The notes beneath the pieces are model-generated. The model was not told the DNA's origin. It saw nothing but the letters and a program-made list of their open reading frames with translations, and did not search any database. This document shows, one piece after another, positions 33,140 to 43,220 of a stretch of 64,000 nucleotides of DNA (positions are counted from its first letter, which is position 1; each line of letters begins with the position of its first letter). The DNA is from an uncultured Bacteroidota bacterium (GTDB taxonomy: Bacteria; Bacteroidota; Bacteroidia; Chitinophagales; Chitinophagaceae). Both the position numbers and the translations under genes were made by a program. The stretch spans positions 62,001-126,000 of the forward strand of contig CAIVEW010000095.1 in NCBI GenBank assembly GCA_903905065.1, in the 5' to 3' direction.

Positions 33140-35338
33140 CTACTTTTTCGCCTTAGCGACGGGTTTATTCTTTGGCTTCACAATGTTCATTTCATCAATG
33201 AGCCACCCTGCCCCACCGAATTTATCGATAATAAATAACGTATAACGTATATCTACCGAAATATTGCGGCACCTCGTAGGATCAAAATAGTAATCGCTCA
33301 TGGTGCCTTCGTAGGCCCGGTCGAAATTGGTGCCAATGAGCTCGCCTTTTGCGTTCAGTACCGGGCTACCGGAGTTACCACCAGACGTATGATTGGATGC
33401 TACAAATGCCACGGGCATTACACCATTCACGCCCCATCGTCCATAATCCTTTGCAGCACAAAGTTCCTTAAGTTTTTGGGGCACTTTGAAAATATCCGAC
33501 GTACTGTCGTCCAACGCCACAACTTCCTTTAGGTTTGTCTGGAACGAATACTTTGCCGGACCCTCCGGATCAATGCCCTTTACCTGGCCATACGTGAGAC
33601 GCAGGGTCAGGTTCGCATCGGGATAAAAAGTTTTGCTTTTTAGTTGCTGCATCTGTGCGTTGGTGTATTGGCGGTCCAGGTAGCGCATACGGCTATAGTA
33701 GTCTTTCAACACCGGTGTTATCTTTTGCTTGCGCAGACTTGTAATGGCATCGTAAAGCTTCCATGCAGGGTCGGTAAAAAGTCTTGCGCTGTCGCCAGCG
33801 CTGGCGTTTGCCGCAAAGTCTTTTAACTGTGTGATCGAGGTGAGCATAGAAGTTTTATAAACGTCGGCAGCCCATATATTTACATCCTGGTTGTGGGCCT
33901 GGTATTGATCTTTAAACTCATCTGGCACCCAAGCTGCGCATTTGTTGAAGTACAGTACCATCAGTGAAATGAACACATCTTTGTCGGTATTAGCGTCATA
34001 ATTCTTATAAAAGCCTTCCATGCCTGTGACCAGCTTAGTCAGCGTATCGCGAAGGGCAGTTTGTGAAAGTCCCACGCGGAAACAGGCGGCCACATTTTCA
34101 AACGCTGCGCCCTGCTGTATCAGTTCAATGCCCAGTACTGCCTCCTTTATGTATTGCTCCTGTGTCAGCAACGGGCTAGCTATTTCCGCCGCCGTGCGCA
34201 TCTGCGGCAGAATAGTTGCCGCATAGGGCGCCGCCTTGCTGGTATCTGCCCATGCCTGGAAAGTTTTTTCAAGCGCCAGTTTCTTTCCTACCACATTGTT
34301 TGCCTTCAGGCCCAGCAACTCGCCCTGCCATTTTTTCCAGCCATTTGCCACACCGGCACGCTTCGAAGTATATTTCAGGAAGTTGCTCCGCGTCCAGCTC
34401 ATATGCTTGCCCCAGATATCCAACCTTCGGGTGCGGGCTTCGATGCTTATTGGATCGGTAATATTATAAACCTGGCTCAGCTCATAAGAAGAAATGTATT
34501 CTTTGGTGGTACCGGGAAATCCATAGACCATCGTAAAATCACCCTCCTTGTAGCCGCCCACATTAATATTAAAAAACTCTTCTGCATGATAGGGCTTGTT
34601 TGAGCCGGCATAATCTGCCGGCCTGTTGTCGCCGCCCGCATAAACCCTGAACATGCTGAAATCGCCTGTATGCCGGGGCCATATCCAGTTCTCCACATCA
34701 CCGCCGAAAGCGCCTATGCCATTTGGCGGAAATCCTACCAGGCGGATATCCCGGTAGGTTTCCGTGAAGGCCGCCCAATACTGGTTGCCATCGAAATATG
34801 GCTTTACAGACACATCCAACCCGGTTTTTGAGCGAAACTCCTTTTCGAGCGACGCTATGCGGATTGCGACCACCGTGTCGCGGAAGGAATCTCTCAGGGT
34901 ATCTTTCAGCCCCTCCAGTATTTGCCCGGTCACATTTTCCATTCGGCGGATAAAAGTGACGGTAAGGCCCTTGCATGGGAGTTCCTCCTGCATATTCTTA
35001 GCCCAAAAACCATTGGCGAAATAGTCCTGCTGAGCGCTGCTCAGGCCCTGCACGCTGCCATAACCACAATGATGATTCGTCAGTATCAGGCCTTGTGGAG
35101 AAATGATCTCTCCGGTGCAGCCCCGCCCAAACAGCACAATGGCATTATTGAGCCCTGTGCCGCTTTTGTTATATAACTGGTCTATGGGAATCTCCAACCC
35201 CATCGCCTTCATTTCCTTCTCGTGGTCTTTCAGGGTGGCGGGTATCCACATGCCTTCTTTAGCCCCGACGGGATGTTGGCAAAAAATAAAAAAGAGTATT
35301 ATTAAACTTTTAATTAATAAAGGCGATGCGCTCTGCAT
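33140..35338 (-). CDS. S46 family peptidase (DPP7/DPP11-like)
   Basis: KEGMWIPATLKDHEKEMKAMGL, LTNHHCGYG, HTSGGNSGSPVLNAKGELIG. Confidence 0.95.
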   Translation of the reverse strand: MQSASPLLIKSLIILFFIFCQHPVGAKEGMWIPATLKDHEKEMKAMGLEIPIDQLYNKSGTGLNNAIVLFGRGCTGEIISPQGLILTNHHCGYGSVQGLSSAQQDYFANGFWAKNMQEELPCKGLTVTFIRRMENVTGQILEGLKDTLRDSFRDTVVAIRIASLEKEFRSKTGLDVSVKPYFDGNQYWAAFTETYRDIRLVGFPPNGIGAFGGDVENWIWPRHTGDFSMFRVYAGGDNRPADYAGSNKPYHAEEFFNINVGGYKEGDFTMVYGFPGTTKEYISSYELSQVYNITDPISIEARTRRLDIWGKHMSWTRSNFLKYTSKRAGVANGWKKWQGELLGLKANNVVGKKLALEKTFQAWADTSKAAPYAATILPQMRTAAEIASPLLTQEQYIKEAVLGIELIQQGAAFENVAACFRVGLSQTALRDTLTKLVTGMEGFYKNYDANTDKDVFISLMVLYFNKCAAWVPDEFKDQYQAHNQDVNIWAADVYKTSMLTSITQLKDFAANASAGDSARLFTDPAWKLYDAITSLRKQKITPVLKDYYSRMRYLDRQYTNAQMQQLKSKTFYPDANLTLRLTYGQVKGIDPEGPAKYSFQTNLKEVVALDDSTSDIFKVPQKLKELCAAKDYGRWGVNGVMPVAFVASNHTSGGNSGSPVLNAKGELIGTNFDRAYEGTMSDYYFDPTRCRNISVDIRYTLFIIDKFGGAGWLIDEMNIVKPKNKPVAKAKK

Positions 35339-35447
35339 TTGTAACGGCTATTTTTTTGATTTGCGGAAATAAATTTACACCTTTGCTAGCAAAGTTTTGT
35401 ACTAATTCATTATATTAGCGGAAGATTAAGATATACTTTTACGGATT

Positions 35448-37523
35448 ATGAAAAAATGCCTGCTTCTTGCTGCGCTATTAATAGTAACGCATCTGAATAA
35501 CCTCCAAGCCCAAGCCCTGTTCAGCGGACCTGATACCGTTTGCGTAAATCAACCGGTGACACTCAGAACCAACATATTAAATGCCCAGTCTTATTACTGG
35601 GGATTTTGCTCCGGATCTGAGAATGAGATCCCGACATGGGTGCCTCCGATCGGTACAAATCTTGGCAACAATTTTGGTTTTCACATGCCCTCTAATATTG
35701 ACATTGTTGAAGATAGTGGCTCTTATTACGGATTTGTGCTCAACTCGGAAACTACAGAATTTATCCGGCTTAACTTTGGTAACAGCCTGAATAATGTACC
35801 TACAGTTACCAATTTTGGCAATCTTACTAACGGCATACCGATCAACCCCACTTCTCTTTTTATTTTGAGGGATACATTCTCTAAGAACTGGTTCATCTTT
35901 ATTTCAGGTGGGTTTACCCAGGCAACCTCACAGCTTGCACGCGTAGACTTTGGCCATCACTTGAACAATCCAGGGCCGGATATTGTAAACTTCGGCAATT
36001 ATGCCAACGTACTTAACGGCCCTAAGGGCATTTTTGTGGCACAGGACGCCAGCAATAACTGGTATGGCTATATCGTAAACCATAACACGAATGAACTGAT
36101 ACACCTTGATTTTTCGTTCAACGTATCGAATACACCGTTAATGGCGAGCTATGGCAACGGCTATAATTTGAGTTTCCCTACAGACCTTGCTGCAATAGAG
36201 GACGCCGGCAACTGGTACCTTTTCGTTACCAACGAAGGCGATAATACGATCACTCGCCTGGACCTCGGCACTGGCTTTGATACTGCTTCAACTAAAATAA
36301 ACAGCACGAAGATCGCTAATGGCAGCAATTCGACATCGTTTAATTTCAGAATAAATTCTCCTTCGGCAATATCCATCAACAGGGATTGCGGCAACATTTA
36401 TGCCTACATTACTGATAGCCTCAGCGCGCAGCTTATTGGCATTCAAATGTCTGCTGCAGTAGGGCCTTACAGCGCGGTTGATTACAATAATGTGGGCGCA
36501 ATGAACCAGCCATCTGGAATATCCAGCATCATTAGAGAAGGCGATAACCTGTATGGCTTCATTACCAATGCCGGAGATAGCACGCTTACTAAAATCGTTT
36601 TTCAGCAGTGCACAAATGCCAGCATTCCGTCCTTCTCGGAAGTTGAACCACCTGCCTACTCGTATGATACTGCCGGTGTGTACAATGTATACTTTGTCGT
36701 GAACCAGGGTTTGCCTTCTATGCAAGTGGAGTGCAAAACAATAACAGTAATACCGCCGCCGCCGATGTACTCCAATAACGACACAACTATTTGCCAGGGC
36801 GACACCATTAAACTGCACGTAGTTTCTGATGAAGCAGACTCCATCAGGTGGACATCTACTTACAATATCGACACTACTTACCTGTACCGCGACTCGGTAA
36901 AGGTTTATCCTGACTATTCTACGGGGTACCATGTAACCCTTTATTATCCCTTCGGCTGTATACTTGATACAACGATCAGGGTAAATGTAATTAACGTTGT
37001 TGCCGATGCCGGACCGGACCGCTGGATAGCTGATGGCGCATCAACAATAATAGGCGGCCCGAATACCACTCAAAACAATCTTTACCTGTACCAGTGGACA
37101 CCGTTCCAGTATCTCAGCGACAGTACAATACCTAATCCGGTTGCTTCCCCGCCGAATGACTTCACCTATTATCTCACGGTAACTACCCTCAGCGGGGAAT
37201 ATCAGTGCACGGCCAAGGACACTATGGTAATACATGTGAACTGCGCCGATCTGGTATTGCCAAATGCCTTTTCTCCCGCCAGCGTGAGCCCGCTTACCAA
37301 CAAATTCGGTCTTATCAACAAGGAAATATCCAAGCTGAACTATCTCCGCGTTTTTGATCGTTGGGGTGTATTGGTATTTGAAACGTCCGACCCGCTGCAA
37401 GGTTGGGATGGGAACTTCAATGGCAAGGCCGAACCCGCTGATGTGTATGTATGGGAAGCCGACGCCTTCTGTACGAGCGGCAAGGAAATTAAGAAATCGG
37501 GAAATGTAACGCTGCTACGCTGA
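35448..37523 (+). CDS. Secreted protein with gliding-motility-associated / T9SS type B C-terminal domain
   Basis: Signal peptide; C-terminal LPNAFSPASVSPLTNKFG...LRVFDRWGVLVFET...GWDGNFNGKAEPADVYVWEADAFC. Confidence 0.88.
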   Translation: MKKCLLLAALLIVTHLNNLQAQALFSGPDTVCVNQPVTLRTNILNAQSYYWGFCSGSENEIPTWVPPIGTNLGNNFGFHMPSNIDIVEDSGSYYGFVLNSETTEFIRLNFGNSLNNVPTVTNFGNLTNGIPINPTSLFILRDTFSKNWFIFISGGFTQATSQLARVDFGHHLNNPGPDIVNFGNYANVLNGPKGIFVAQDASNNWYGYIVNHNTNELIHLDFSFNVSNTPLMASYGNGYNLSFPTDLAAIEDAGNWYLFVTNEGDNTITRLDLGTGFDTASTKINSTKIANGSNSTSFNFRINSPSAISINRDCGNIYAYITDSLSAQLIGIQMSAAVGPYSAVDYNNVGAMNQPSGISSIIREGDNLYGFITNAGDSTLTKIVFQQCTNASIPSFSEVEPPAYSYDTAGVYNVYFVVNQGLPSMQVECKTITVIPPPPMYSNNDTTICQGDTIKLHVVSDEADSIRWTSTYNIDTTYLYRDSVKVYPDYSTGYHVTLYYPFGCILDTTIRVNVINVVADAGPDRWIADGASTIIGGPNTTQNNLYLYQWTPFQYLSDSTIPNPVASPPNDFTYYLTVTTLSGEYQCTAKDTMVIHVNCADLVLPNAFSPASVSPLTNKFGLINKEISKLNYLRVFDRWGVLVFETSDPLQGWDGNFNGKAEPADVYVWEADAFCTSGKEIKKSGNVTLLR

Positions 37524-37556
37524 TCCCTTCATGATTCCAAAAGTAAATATTGCCTG

Positions 37557-37853
37557 ATGGCTGCTTATTTGTTCCAGTTAGAGTTATCTGAATTTACTGA
37601 TGACATTGCGGCTGCTGTGCCTACGCACCGGGACTATATAAACAGATTATTTGCTGAGGGCCGGTTATTATCTTACAGCGTCTCTGTGCACCGTAATATG
37701 ATCTGGTGCGTGATCAATGCCGAAGACGAACAGGAGGCTATGGAAATGGTGCTTTCTTTTCCACTGTACCAGCACTTCACCGAGGTTTCCTGCCACCCAT
37801 TGCTGTTTCACAATACGCTACCCTCCTCAATTCCCGGCATATCCCTGAATTGA
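37557..37853 (+). CDS. Muconolactone isomerase-like small protein
   Basis: 98 aa ferredoxin-like-fold sequence; family guess only. Confidence 0.5.
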   Translation: MAAYLFQLELSEFTDDIAAAVPTHRDYINRLFAEGRLLSYSVSVHRNMIWCVINAEDEQEAMEMVLSFPLYQHFTEVSCHPLLFHNTLPSSIPGISLN

Positions 37854-37950
37854 ATTATCCTATTGTTTCATAATCAAACACAATGACCAAAATCAGCACT
37901 ATCTGTTTTATAAAACCGATATTTGCATTGTAAAACTTAAAACCGAAAAT

Positions 37951-38511
37951 ATGGCAAACAATTTTGTTACAGTGGGAATGAAGTTCCCGGAATTCGATAA
38001 GAAATCTGTGGTAGCTATTGAAAAGGGCAAAGAATTCAGGAATATCAGCAACAGGGACATTGAAGGAAAATGGGCGGTAATGTTCTGGTGGCCTAAGGAT
38101 TTCACCTTTGTCTGCCCTACGGAGATTGCTGAATTTAATAAGAACTACTCCAATTTTACCGATCGCGATACGGTGTTGCTTGGTGCATCAACCGATAATG
38201 AGTATGTGCACCATGCCTGGCGCATGGATCACAAAGACCTCCGCGATCTTAAATTCCCCATGATAGCTGATACGTCAAAGAGCCTTGCAGACGCGCTGGG
38301 CATATTGTCCAACGACGATGAGAAAGTGGCTTACCGCGCCACCTACATCGTAGACCCGGAAGGCATTGTGCGCTGGCTGTGCGTGAATGACCTGAGCGTA
38401 GGCCGCAATGTCGATGAGGTACTGCGTGTATTGGATGCGTTGCAAACTGATGAACTGTGCCCCTGCAATTGGGAAAAAGGCGAGGAAACATTGGTAGCCG
38501 CTGTAGGATAG
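37951..38511 (+). CDS. ahpC: Peroxiredoxin (AhpC/TSA)
   Basis: MFWWPKDFTFVCPTEIAEFN; ELCPCNWEKG resolving Cys. Confidence 0.92.
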   Translation: MANNFVTVGMKFPEFDKKSVVAIEKGKEFRNISNRDIEGKWAVMFWWPKDFTFVCPTEIAEFNKNYSNFTDRDTVLLGASTDNEYVHHAWRMDHKDLRDLKFPMIADTSKSLADALGILSNDDEKVAYRATYIVDPEGIVRWLCVNDLSVGRNVDEVLRVLDALQTDELCPCNWEKGEETLVAAVG

Positions 38512-38526
38512 GAAAATAATCAACAT

Positions 38527-38557
38527 GCCCCGTGCCAAACAGGCGCGGGGCTTTTTT
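38527..38557 (+). terminator. Intrinsic terminator after ahpC
   Basis: GCCCCGTGCC-aaaca-GGCGCGGGGC-TTTTTT. Confidence 0.85.
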
Positions 38558-38582
38558 GTACCATTTTAAAAGAAATCATGTC

Positions 38583-39173
38583 ATGGAAACTTCCGTAGTT
38601 AACGAAACGCTTCAAAACCTGCTGCAAGACCTGGGTCTTGACGCTGCCTATACGAGCCCGGCACTTACCAGCCTGGCCGCGACTAACAGCCGCTACCTTA
38701 AAGACCTGAGGCTGAATGTATCTTCCACCCTTGCAAGCAACCATATGTCGCGCAAGGAAGCCTACTTGCTTGCACTGTCGGTGGCATCAACAGAAAAACA
38801 CAGCGCCCTGATAACAGCTTTTGAAAACCTGGCACTTAAAGAAGGCGCTACCCCTGACGAAATATCGGAGACACATGGTTGCGCATCGTTGCTGAGCCTG
38901 AACAATGTGTTCTATCGTTTCCGGCATTATAAACACGACAATGAGCACTATAATAAGCAGCCCGCCGGCCTGCGTATGAGCCTGATGATGAACCCAACCA
39001 TGGGTAAGGGCTTGTTCGAACTGATGAGCCTGGTGGTTTCGGCAATTAACGGTTGCGAAAAATGCGTTGTATCGCACGAGCATTCGGTAAAAGAACAGGG
39101 CGCTTCTGAGCAACGCATATATGACGCTATACGCCTTGCAGCGGTGATAAGAGGTCTTTGCGTTGCGATGTAA
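38583..39173 (+). CDS. AhpD-like carboxymuconolactone decarboxylase family protein
   Basis: GCEKCVVSHEHSVKEQGAS (CxxC...H); start at 38583 inside ORF 38532. Confidence 0.88.
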   Translation: METSVVNETLQNLLQDLGLDAAYTSPALTSLAATNSRYLKDLRLNVSSTLASNHMSRKEAYLLALSVASTEKHSALITAFENLALKEGATPDEISETHGCASLLSLNNVFYRFRHYKHDNEHYNKQPAGLRMSLMMNPTMGKGLFELMSLVVSAINGCEKCVVSHEHSVKEQGASEQRIYDAIRLAAVIRGLCVAM

Positions 39174-39196
39174 TTGCTTTGTAAAGTTGGCTCAGA

Positions 39197-40471
39197 CTAC
39201 CCAGGCAATGTGATGGTAAAGGTACTACCCTTACCCGGTGTGCTCTCCACCTTTATTTTACCCTCATGGGCGTCGACAATGGCTTTTACGTAGCTCAACC
39301 CAAGTCCGAAGCCTTTGACATTATGCAGGTTGCCGGTATGTGCGCGATAAAATTTTTCGAAAATTCTCGCCTGCGTTTCCTTATCCATACCAATGCCGTT
39401 ATCCTTTACTTTTATGGATAACATGCCATTGCCATGCTTGAACGTCTCCACGGTGATATGTGGCGAACCTTCTGAATACTTGAGCGCATTGTCCAGCAGG
39501 TTAAAAATGATGTTTGAGAAGTGAACATCATCAGCTTTGATGTTCGGGTTGCTGGCATTGAGTTTCAGTTCCAGCACGCCATTTTTTTCCTGCACCTGCA
39601 ACGCAAAGTTGTCGGCAACTTTGTGGATGACCTCGTGTGCATCCAACGATTGAAGGTTGAGTTTTATTTCTTCTTTTTCAAGGCGGGCAGCTTGCAGAAT
39701 CTTCTCTACCTGCTTGTTCATACGTTTGTTCTCCTCCTTTATCATACTGCTGTACACCTTGATCTTATCCGTGTCATGGATCACTTTTTCATTGGTGAGC
39801 GCATCAATGGCCAGGGAGATGGTTGCCAGTGGCGTCTTAAGCTCATGGGTCATGTTGTTAATAAAGTCCGACTTGATCTCAGATAGCTTTTTCTGATTAA
39901 ACAGCGTACGTACTGTAACAAAGAATGCTAGGATAATAATAGTGGTGAATACAATCGACGCGATGATCATCCAGAGCATTTCACGGATGATCGCATTTTT
40001 GTCTTCGAAGATAGAGAGGTACAATGTTTCGTGCGACCGATTAGCATTATCAGGGGCAACCTCTATGCTTTTTGCCATATTGAGCGACGACATCTGAAAC
40101 CCATCGGATTGCAAAATGGCGAGTTTGAAAATGTTGGTGACACAAAACTCAAATGGCTCCTTAATATTATTTTGCCGCAATTGCTGCTCCAGTATATCCT
40201 GCACTTCCTCCCGCGAGAATGCACCATCTACCCTGAAATTATTCTGCAGGTAAAACAACTTGGAATCTTCGTCGTTGAAAATTAAGTGAGACTTGAAAGC
40301 AAACTTGTCATGTAAAGCCTTTTTGGTTTGTATCAATGCATTGTCCACTCCTCTTAAAAATTCTTCATTCTTCAGCTTCAGTGCATTGTTGATCCACGAC
40401 ATCTGGATAAACAGAATGCCTACCACAGAAAGGGTTATCAGAACGACTATTAAAGGAAATATTCTCTTCAT
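39197..40471 (-). CDS. Sensor histidine kinase
   Basis: NNMTHELKTPLATISLA, NLLDNALKYS, DNGIGMD, GFGLGLSYVKAIV. Confidence 0.95.
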   Translation of the reverse strand: MKRIFPLIVVLITLSVVGILFIQMSWINNALKLKNEEFLRGVDNALIQTKKALHDKFAFKSHLIFNDEDSKLFYLQNNFRVDGAFSREEVQDILEQQLRQNNIKEPFEFCVTNIFKLAILQSDGFQMSSLNMAKSIEVAPDNANRSHETLYLSIFEDKNAIIREMLWMIIASIVFTTIIILAFFVTVRTLFNQKKLSEIKSDFINNMTHELKTPLATISLAIDALTNEKVIHDTDKIKVYSSMIKEENKRMNKQVEKILQAARLEKEEIKLNLQSLDAHEVIHKVADNFALQVQEKNGVLELKLNASNPNIKADDVHFSNIIFNLLDNALKYSEGSPHITVETFKHGNGMLSIKVKDNGIGMDKETQARIFEKFYRAHTGNLHNVKGFGLGLSYVKAIVDAHEGKIKVESTPGKGSTFTITLPG

Positions 40472-40581
40472 GTCATAACAAATGTACTATTGCTTAAAGA
40501 ATCATACTGTTTAGCAATATACAGTTTAACGCTGATTTAACTAGCAGTTTCGCAATGCCGGGAGTTTTTGCAGCACCCGGG

Positions 40582-41250
40582 CTATTTTTCAAAAACTACC
40601 GTTTCAGGATTGGCACCATTACTTACCAGTATCTCGTTGATAGCTGCTATCATCTTGTCCGGGCCGCATACGTAGAAGTGTGTATTGAAATCGGATATCT
40701 CCTTTTTCAGGAAATTTTCGTCTATATGGCCATGAAAATATCTATCGTCATTTTCTTCAGAAAGTATATTGATGAAGCTTTTACCAAGCATAGCGGTCAG
40801 CTCGGCCTGATATATGATGTCCTTAGCAGTTTTGTTGGCAAAAATTAGTTTGCAGCCTTCTAGCTTGTCATCTTTGTGTAACTGCCTAAGTATCGCTATG
40901 AAAGGAGTAATTCCTGCCCCTCCTGCGATGAAATATCCCGGCCCTTTATACTCTATTGCGCCCCACACATCCCTTACGATGAGTTGGTCACCCTTATTCA
41001 ATCCGTGCAGATGGTTGGTCACGCCATCATGGTCTGCATATCTCTTAATGGTCAACTCCAGGTATGGCTTATCGTTCAAAGCGGTAAATGTGAATGGCCG
41101 TTTCTCGTTTTCCCATCCGGGTTTATTTATAGACACATCTGTGGCATGGCCGGGAGTGAAAGTATAGCCAGCAGGCTTCTCCAGCCGAAAACATTTTACA
41201 TTATGCGTTACATCTTCTATCTCGAGAATTTTTACGATATAGTTTTCCAT
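40582..41250 (-). CDS. FAD-binding oxidoreductase (ferredoxin/flavodoxin reductase-like)
   Basis: RPFTFTAL, GGAGITPFIAILRQL, FYVCGPDKMI. Confidence 0.88.
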   Translation of the reverse strand: MENYIVKILEIEDVTHNVKCFRLEKPAGYTFTPGHATDVSINKPGWENEKRPFTFTALNDKPYLELTIKRYADHDGVTNHLHGLNKGDQLIVRDVWGAIEYKGPGYFIAGGAGITPFIAILRQLHKDDKLEGCKLIFANKTAKDIIYQAELTAMLGKSFINILSEENDDRYFHGHIDENFLKKEISDFNTHFYVCGPDKMIAAINEILVSNGANPETVVFEK

Positions 41251-41489
41251 ATCCTAATTTATTAAAAATAAATGGTTTTTTACCACCTGCAATCTGAAAA
41301 AGCCCGTGCCTATTTTTCGGATTTGTTGCGCAATAAAAATTGCGAATGCACCGGAAAAAAGACACAGGCCTAATTTCATTGCAATATTGATTACATATTT
41401 CGTGCCACCAACTTTATGCCGCAGTTAACACTGCCATAAATACCATGGCTCACTTTTATTTGAGCACGTACTAAGTTAACTTTACCCCT

Positions 41490-42164
41490 ATGTTGCATAG
41501 CAAGCCAAAAGAAGACAATTACCAGCATAAAGGAATGAGGAAGCAGCTTATAGACAGTTTGCGCCCTAAGGGAATAAAAGACGAACGTGTGCTGGCTGCA
41601 ATGGAAGCAATACCCCGGCATTTTTTCCTGGACACCGCATTTGAACGCAGAGCTTATGAAGACAAAGCATTTCCTATCACCGCCGGCCAGACCATATCAC
41701 AGCCTTATACAGTTGCTTACCAAACGCAATTACTGGAGATAAAGAAATTTGACAAGGTGCTGGAAGTAGGCACTGGCAGCGCCTACCAGGCATGTGTGCT
41801 TGCCGAATTAGGCGTAACGCTGTTTACCATAGAGCGGCAAAAAGAGTTGTATGATTATACCGGTAAATTTTTCTTCCTGAAAAAATATCCGAATATCAAG
41901 CGTTTTTATGGGGACGGTTTTGAAGGATTGCCGTCGTATGCGCCGTTTGACAAGATCATCATAACCTGCGGTGCGCCGTTCATACCACCGAAACTAATTG
42001 ATCAGTTAAAGCCGGGCGGTATAATGGTAGTACCTGTGGGAGAAGACGGCAAGCAGAAAATGATGCGCATCATTAAATACAATGAAGGCGATATAGGCCA
42101 GCAGGAAATGGGCGACTTTTCATTTGTACCTATGCTGGAGGGAAAAAATAATACTTCGCGCTAA
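41490..42164 (+). CDS. pcm: Protein-L-isoaspartate O-methyltransferase
   Basis: IPRHFFLDTAFERRAYEDKAFPITAGQTISQPYTVAYQTQLL; VLEVGTGSAYQACVLAEL. Confidence 0.94.
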   Translation: MLHSKPKEDNYQHKGMRKQLIDSLRPKGIKDERVLAAMEAIPRHFFLDTAFERRAYEDKAFPITAGQTISQPYTVAYQTQLLEIKKFDKVLEVGTGSAYQACVLAELGVTLFTIERQKELYDYTGKFFFLKKYPNIKRFYGDGFEGLPSYAPFDKIIITCGAPFIPPKLIDQLKPGGIMVVPVGEDGKQKMMRIIKYNEGDIGQQEMGDFSFVPMLEGKNNTSR

Positions 42165-42195
42165 TCCCGCACGTCCAAAAAAGGTATTTTTGGAT

Positions 42196-43167
42196 ATGCA
42201 ATTCATGCTCAGCCTTGATATTCCGCCGCTACCGAAGCCGATAGTTTATACGGACAATATACTGCTTACCGGTTCCTGCTTTACCGAGCACATCGCCGAC
42301 CGTCTGCAGCAAAATAAATTCAGGGTGTTATCTAACCCCCATGGCATCCTGTTTAATCCGCTAAGCGTGGCAATTAGCCTTGATGGTTACATGGCAGGGA
42401 AGCAGTACACCCAGGATGATCTCTTTTCGCTGAATGAACTGTGGAATAGCTGGGACCATCATACGCGTTTTTCAAATACGGACATGATGGAGGCGTTGAA
42501 CAGCATCAATGCATCACAAGCGGAAGCCGCAGATTTTATCAAGAAGGCGGACTGGGTAATTATTACTCTGGGCTCTGCGTTTCAGTATTATTTAAAAGAC
42601 ACGGGAAAGCCAGTTGCCAATAACCACCGCGCTCCTGCACAATGGTTTGAGAAAAGGCTGTTGACAACCAATGAGATCGTTGATAACCTAAGCAACACTA
42701 TGCGACGGCTTTTTAGCTTAAACCCATTTGTTGAGGTGATGCTTACTATTAGCCCCGTGCGGCATATACGTGACGGCGTTATTGAAAACAACCGAAGCAA
42801 GGCACGGCTGATAGAGGCCGTGCACACATTGTGCGGTCAATTCGACAAAGCACACTACTTTCCGGCTTATGAACTGGTAGTAGATGTGCTGCGCGATCAC
42901 CGTTTTTATGACATTGACCTCGTACACCCAAATTTCGCAGCGACGAGCTATGTATGGGAGCAGTTCGTTAAATCGAGTATGGCATCATCAACGCAGGAGA
43001 TAATGCAGCAAGTGCAGGAAATCGTGACTGCACGCTCCCACCGCACCCGTTTCCCCGAAACTGCGGCTCATAAGAAATTCAAGGAAAGCTATGCCGGGAA
43101 AACAAAAGCCATGATAGAAAAATATCCCTACCTGGATCTTGAAAAAGAGCTACAGTATTTCAGGTAA
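42196..43167 (+). CDS. GSCFA domain-containing protein
   Basis: ILLTGSCFTEHIADRLQQNKF; start at 42196 more likely than 42124. Confidence 0.9.
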   Translation: MQFMLSLDIPPLPKPIVYTDNILLTGSCFTEHIADRLQQNKFRVLSNPHGILFNPLSVAISLDGYMAGKQYTQDDLFSLNELWNSWDHHTRFSNTDMMEALNSINASQAEAADFIKKADWVIITLGSAFQYYLKDTGKPVANNHRAPAQWFEKRLLTTNEIVDNLSNTMRRLFSLNPFVEVMLTISPVRHIRDGVIENNRSKARLIEAVHTLCGQFDKAHYFPAYELVVDVLRDHRFYDIDLVHPNFAATSYVWEQFVKSSMASSTQEIMQQVQEIVTARSHRTRFPETAAHKKFKESYAGKTKAMIEKYPYLDLEKELQYFR

Positions 43168-43220
43168 ACCCTTGATAGCCTGAGCGGCGGTTATTATGAT
43201 CGCACCAGGTTGACTAAATA

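Noticed and set aside
36288-36932. 214-aa minus-strand ORF within the type B T9SS protein gene
   Set aside because: Antisense to a gene with signal peptide and sorting domain; no recognisable motifs.
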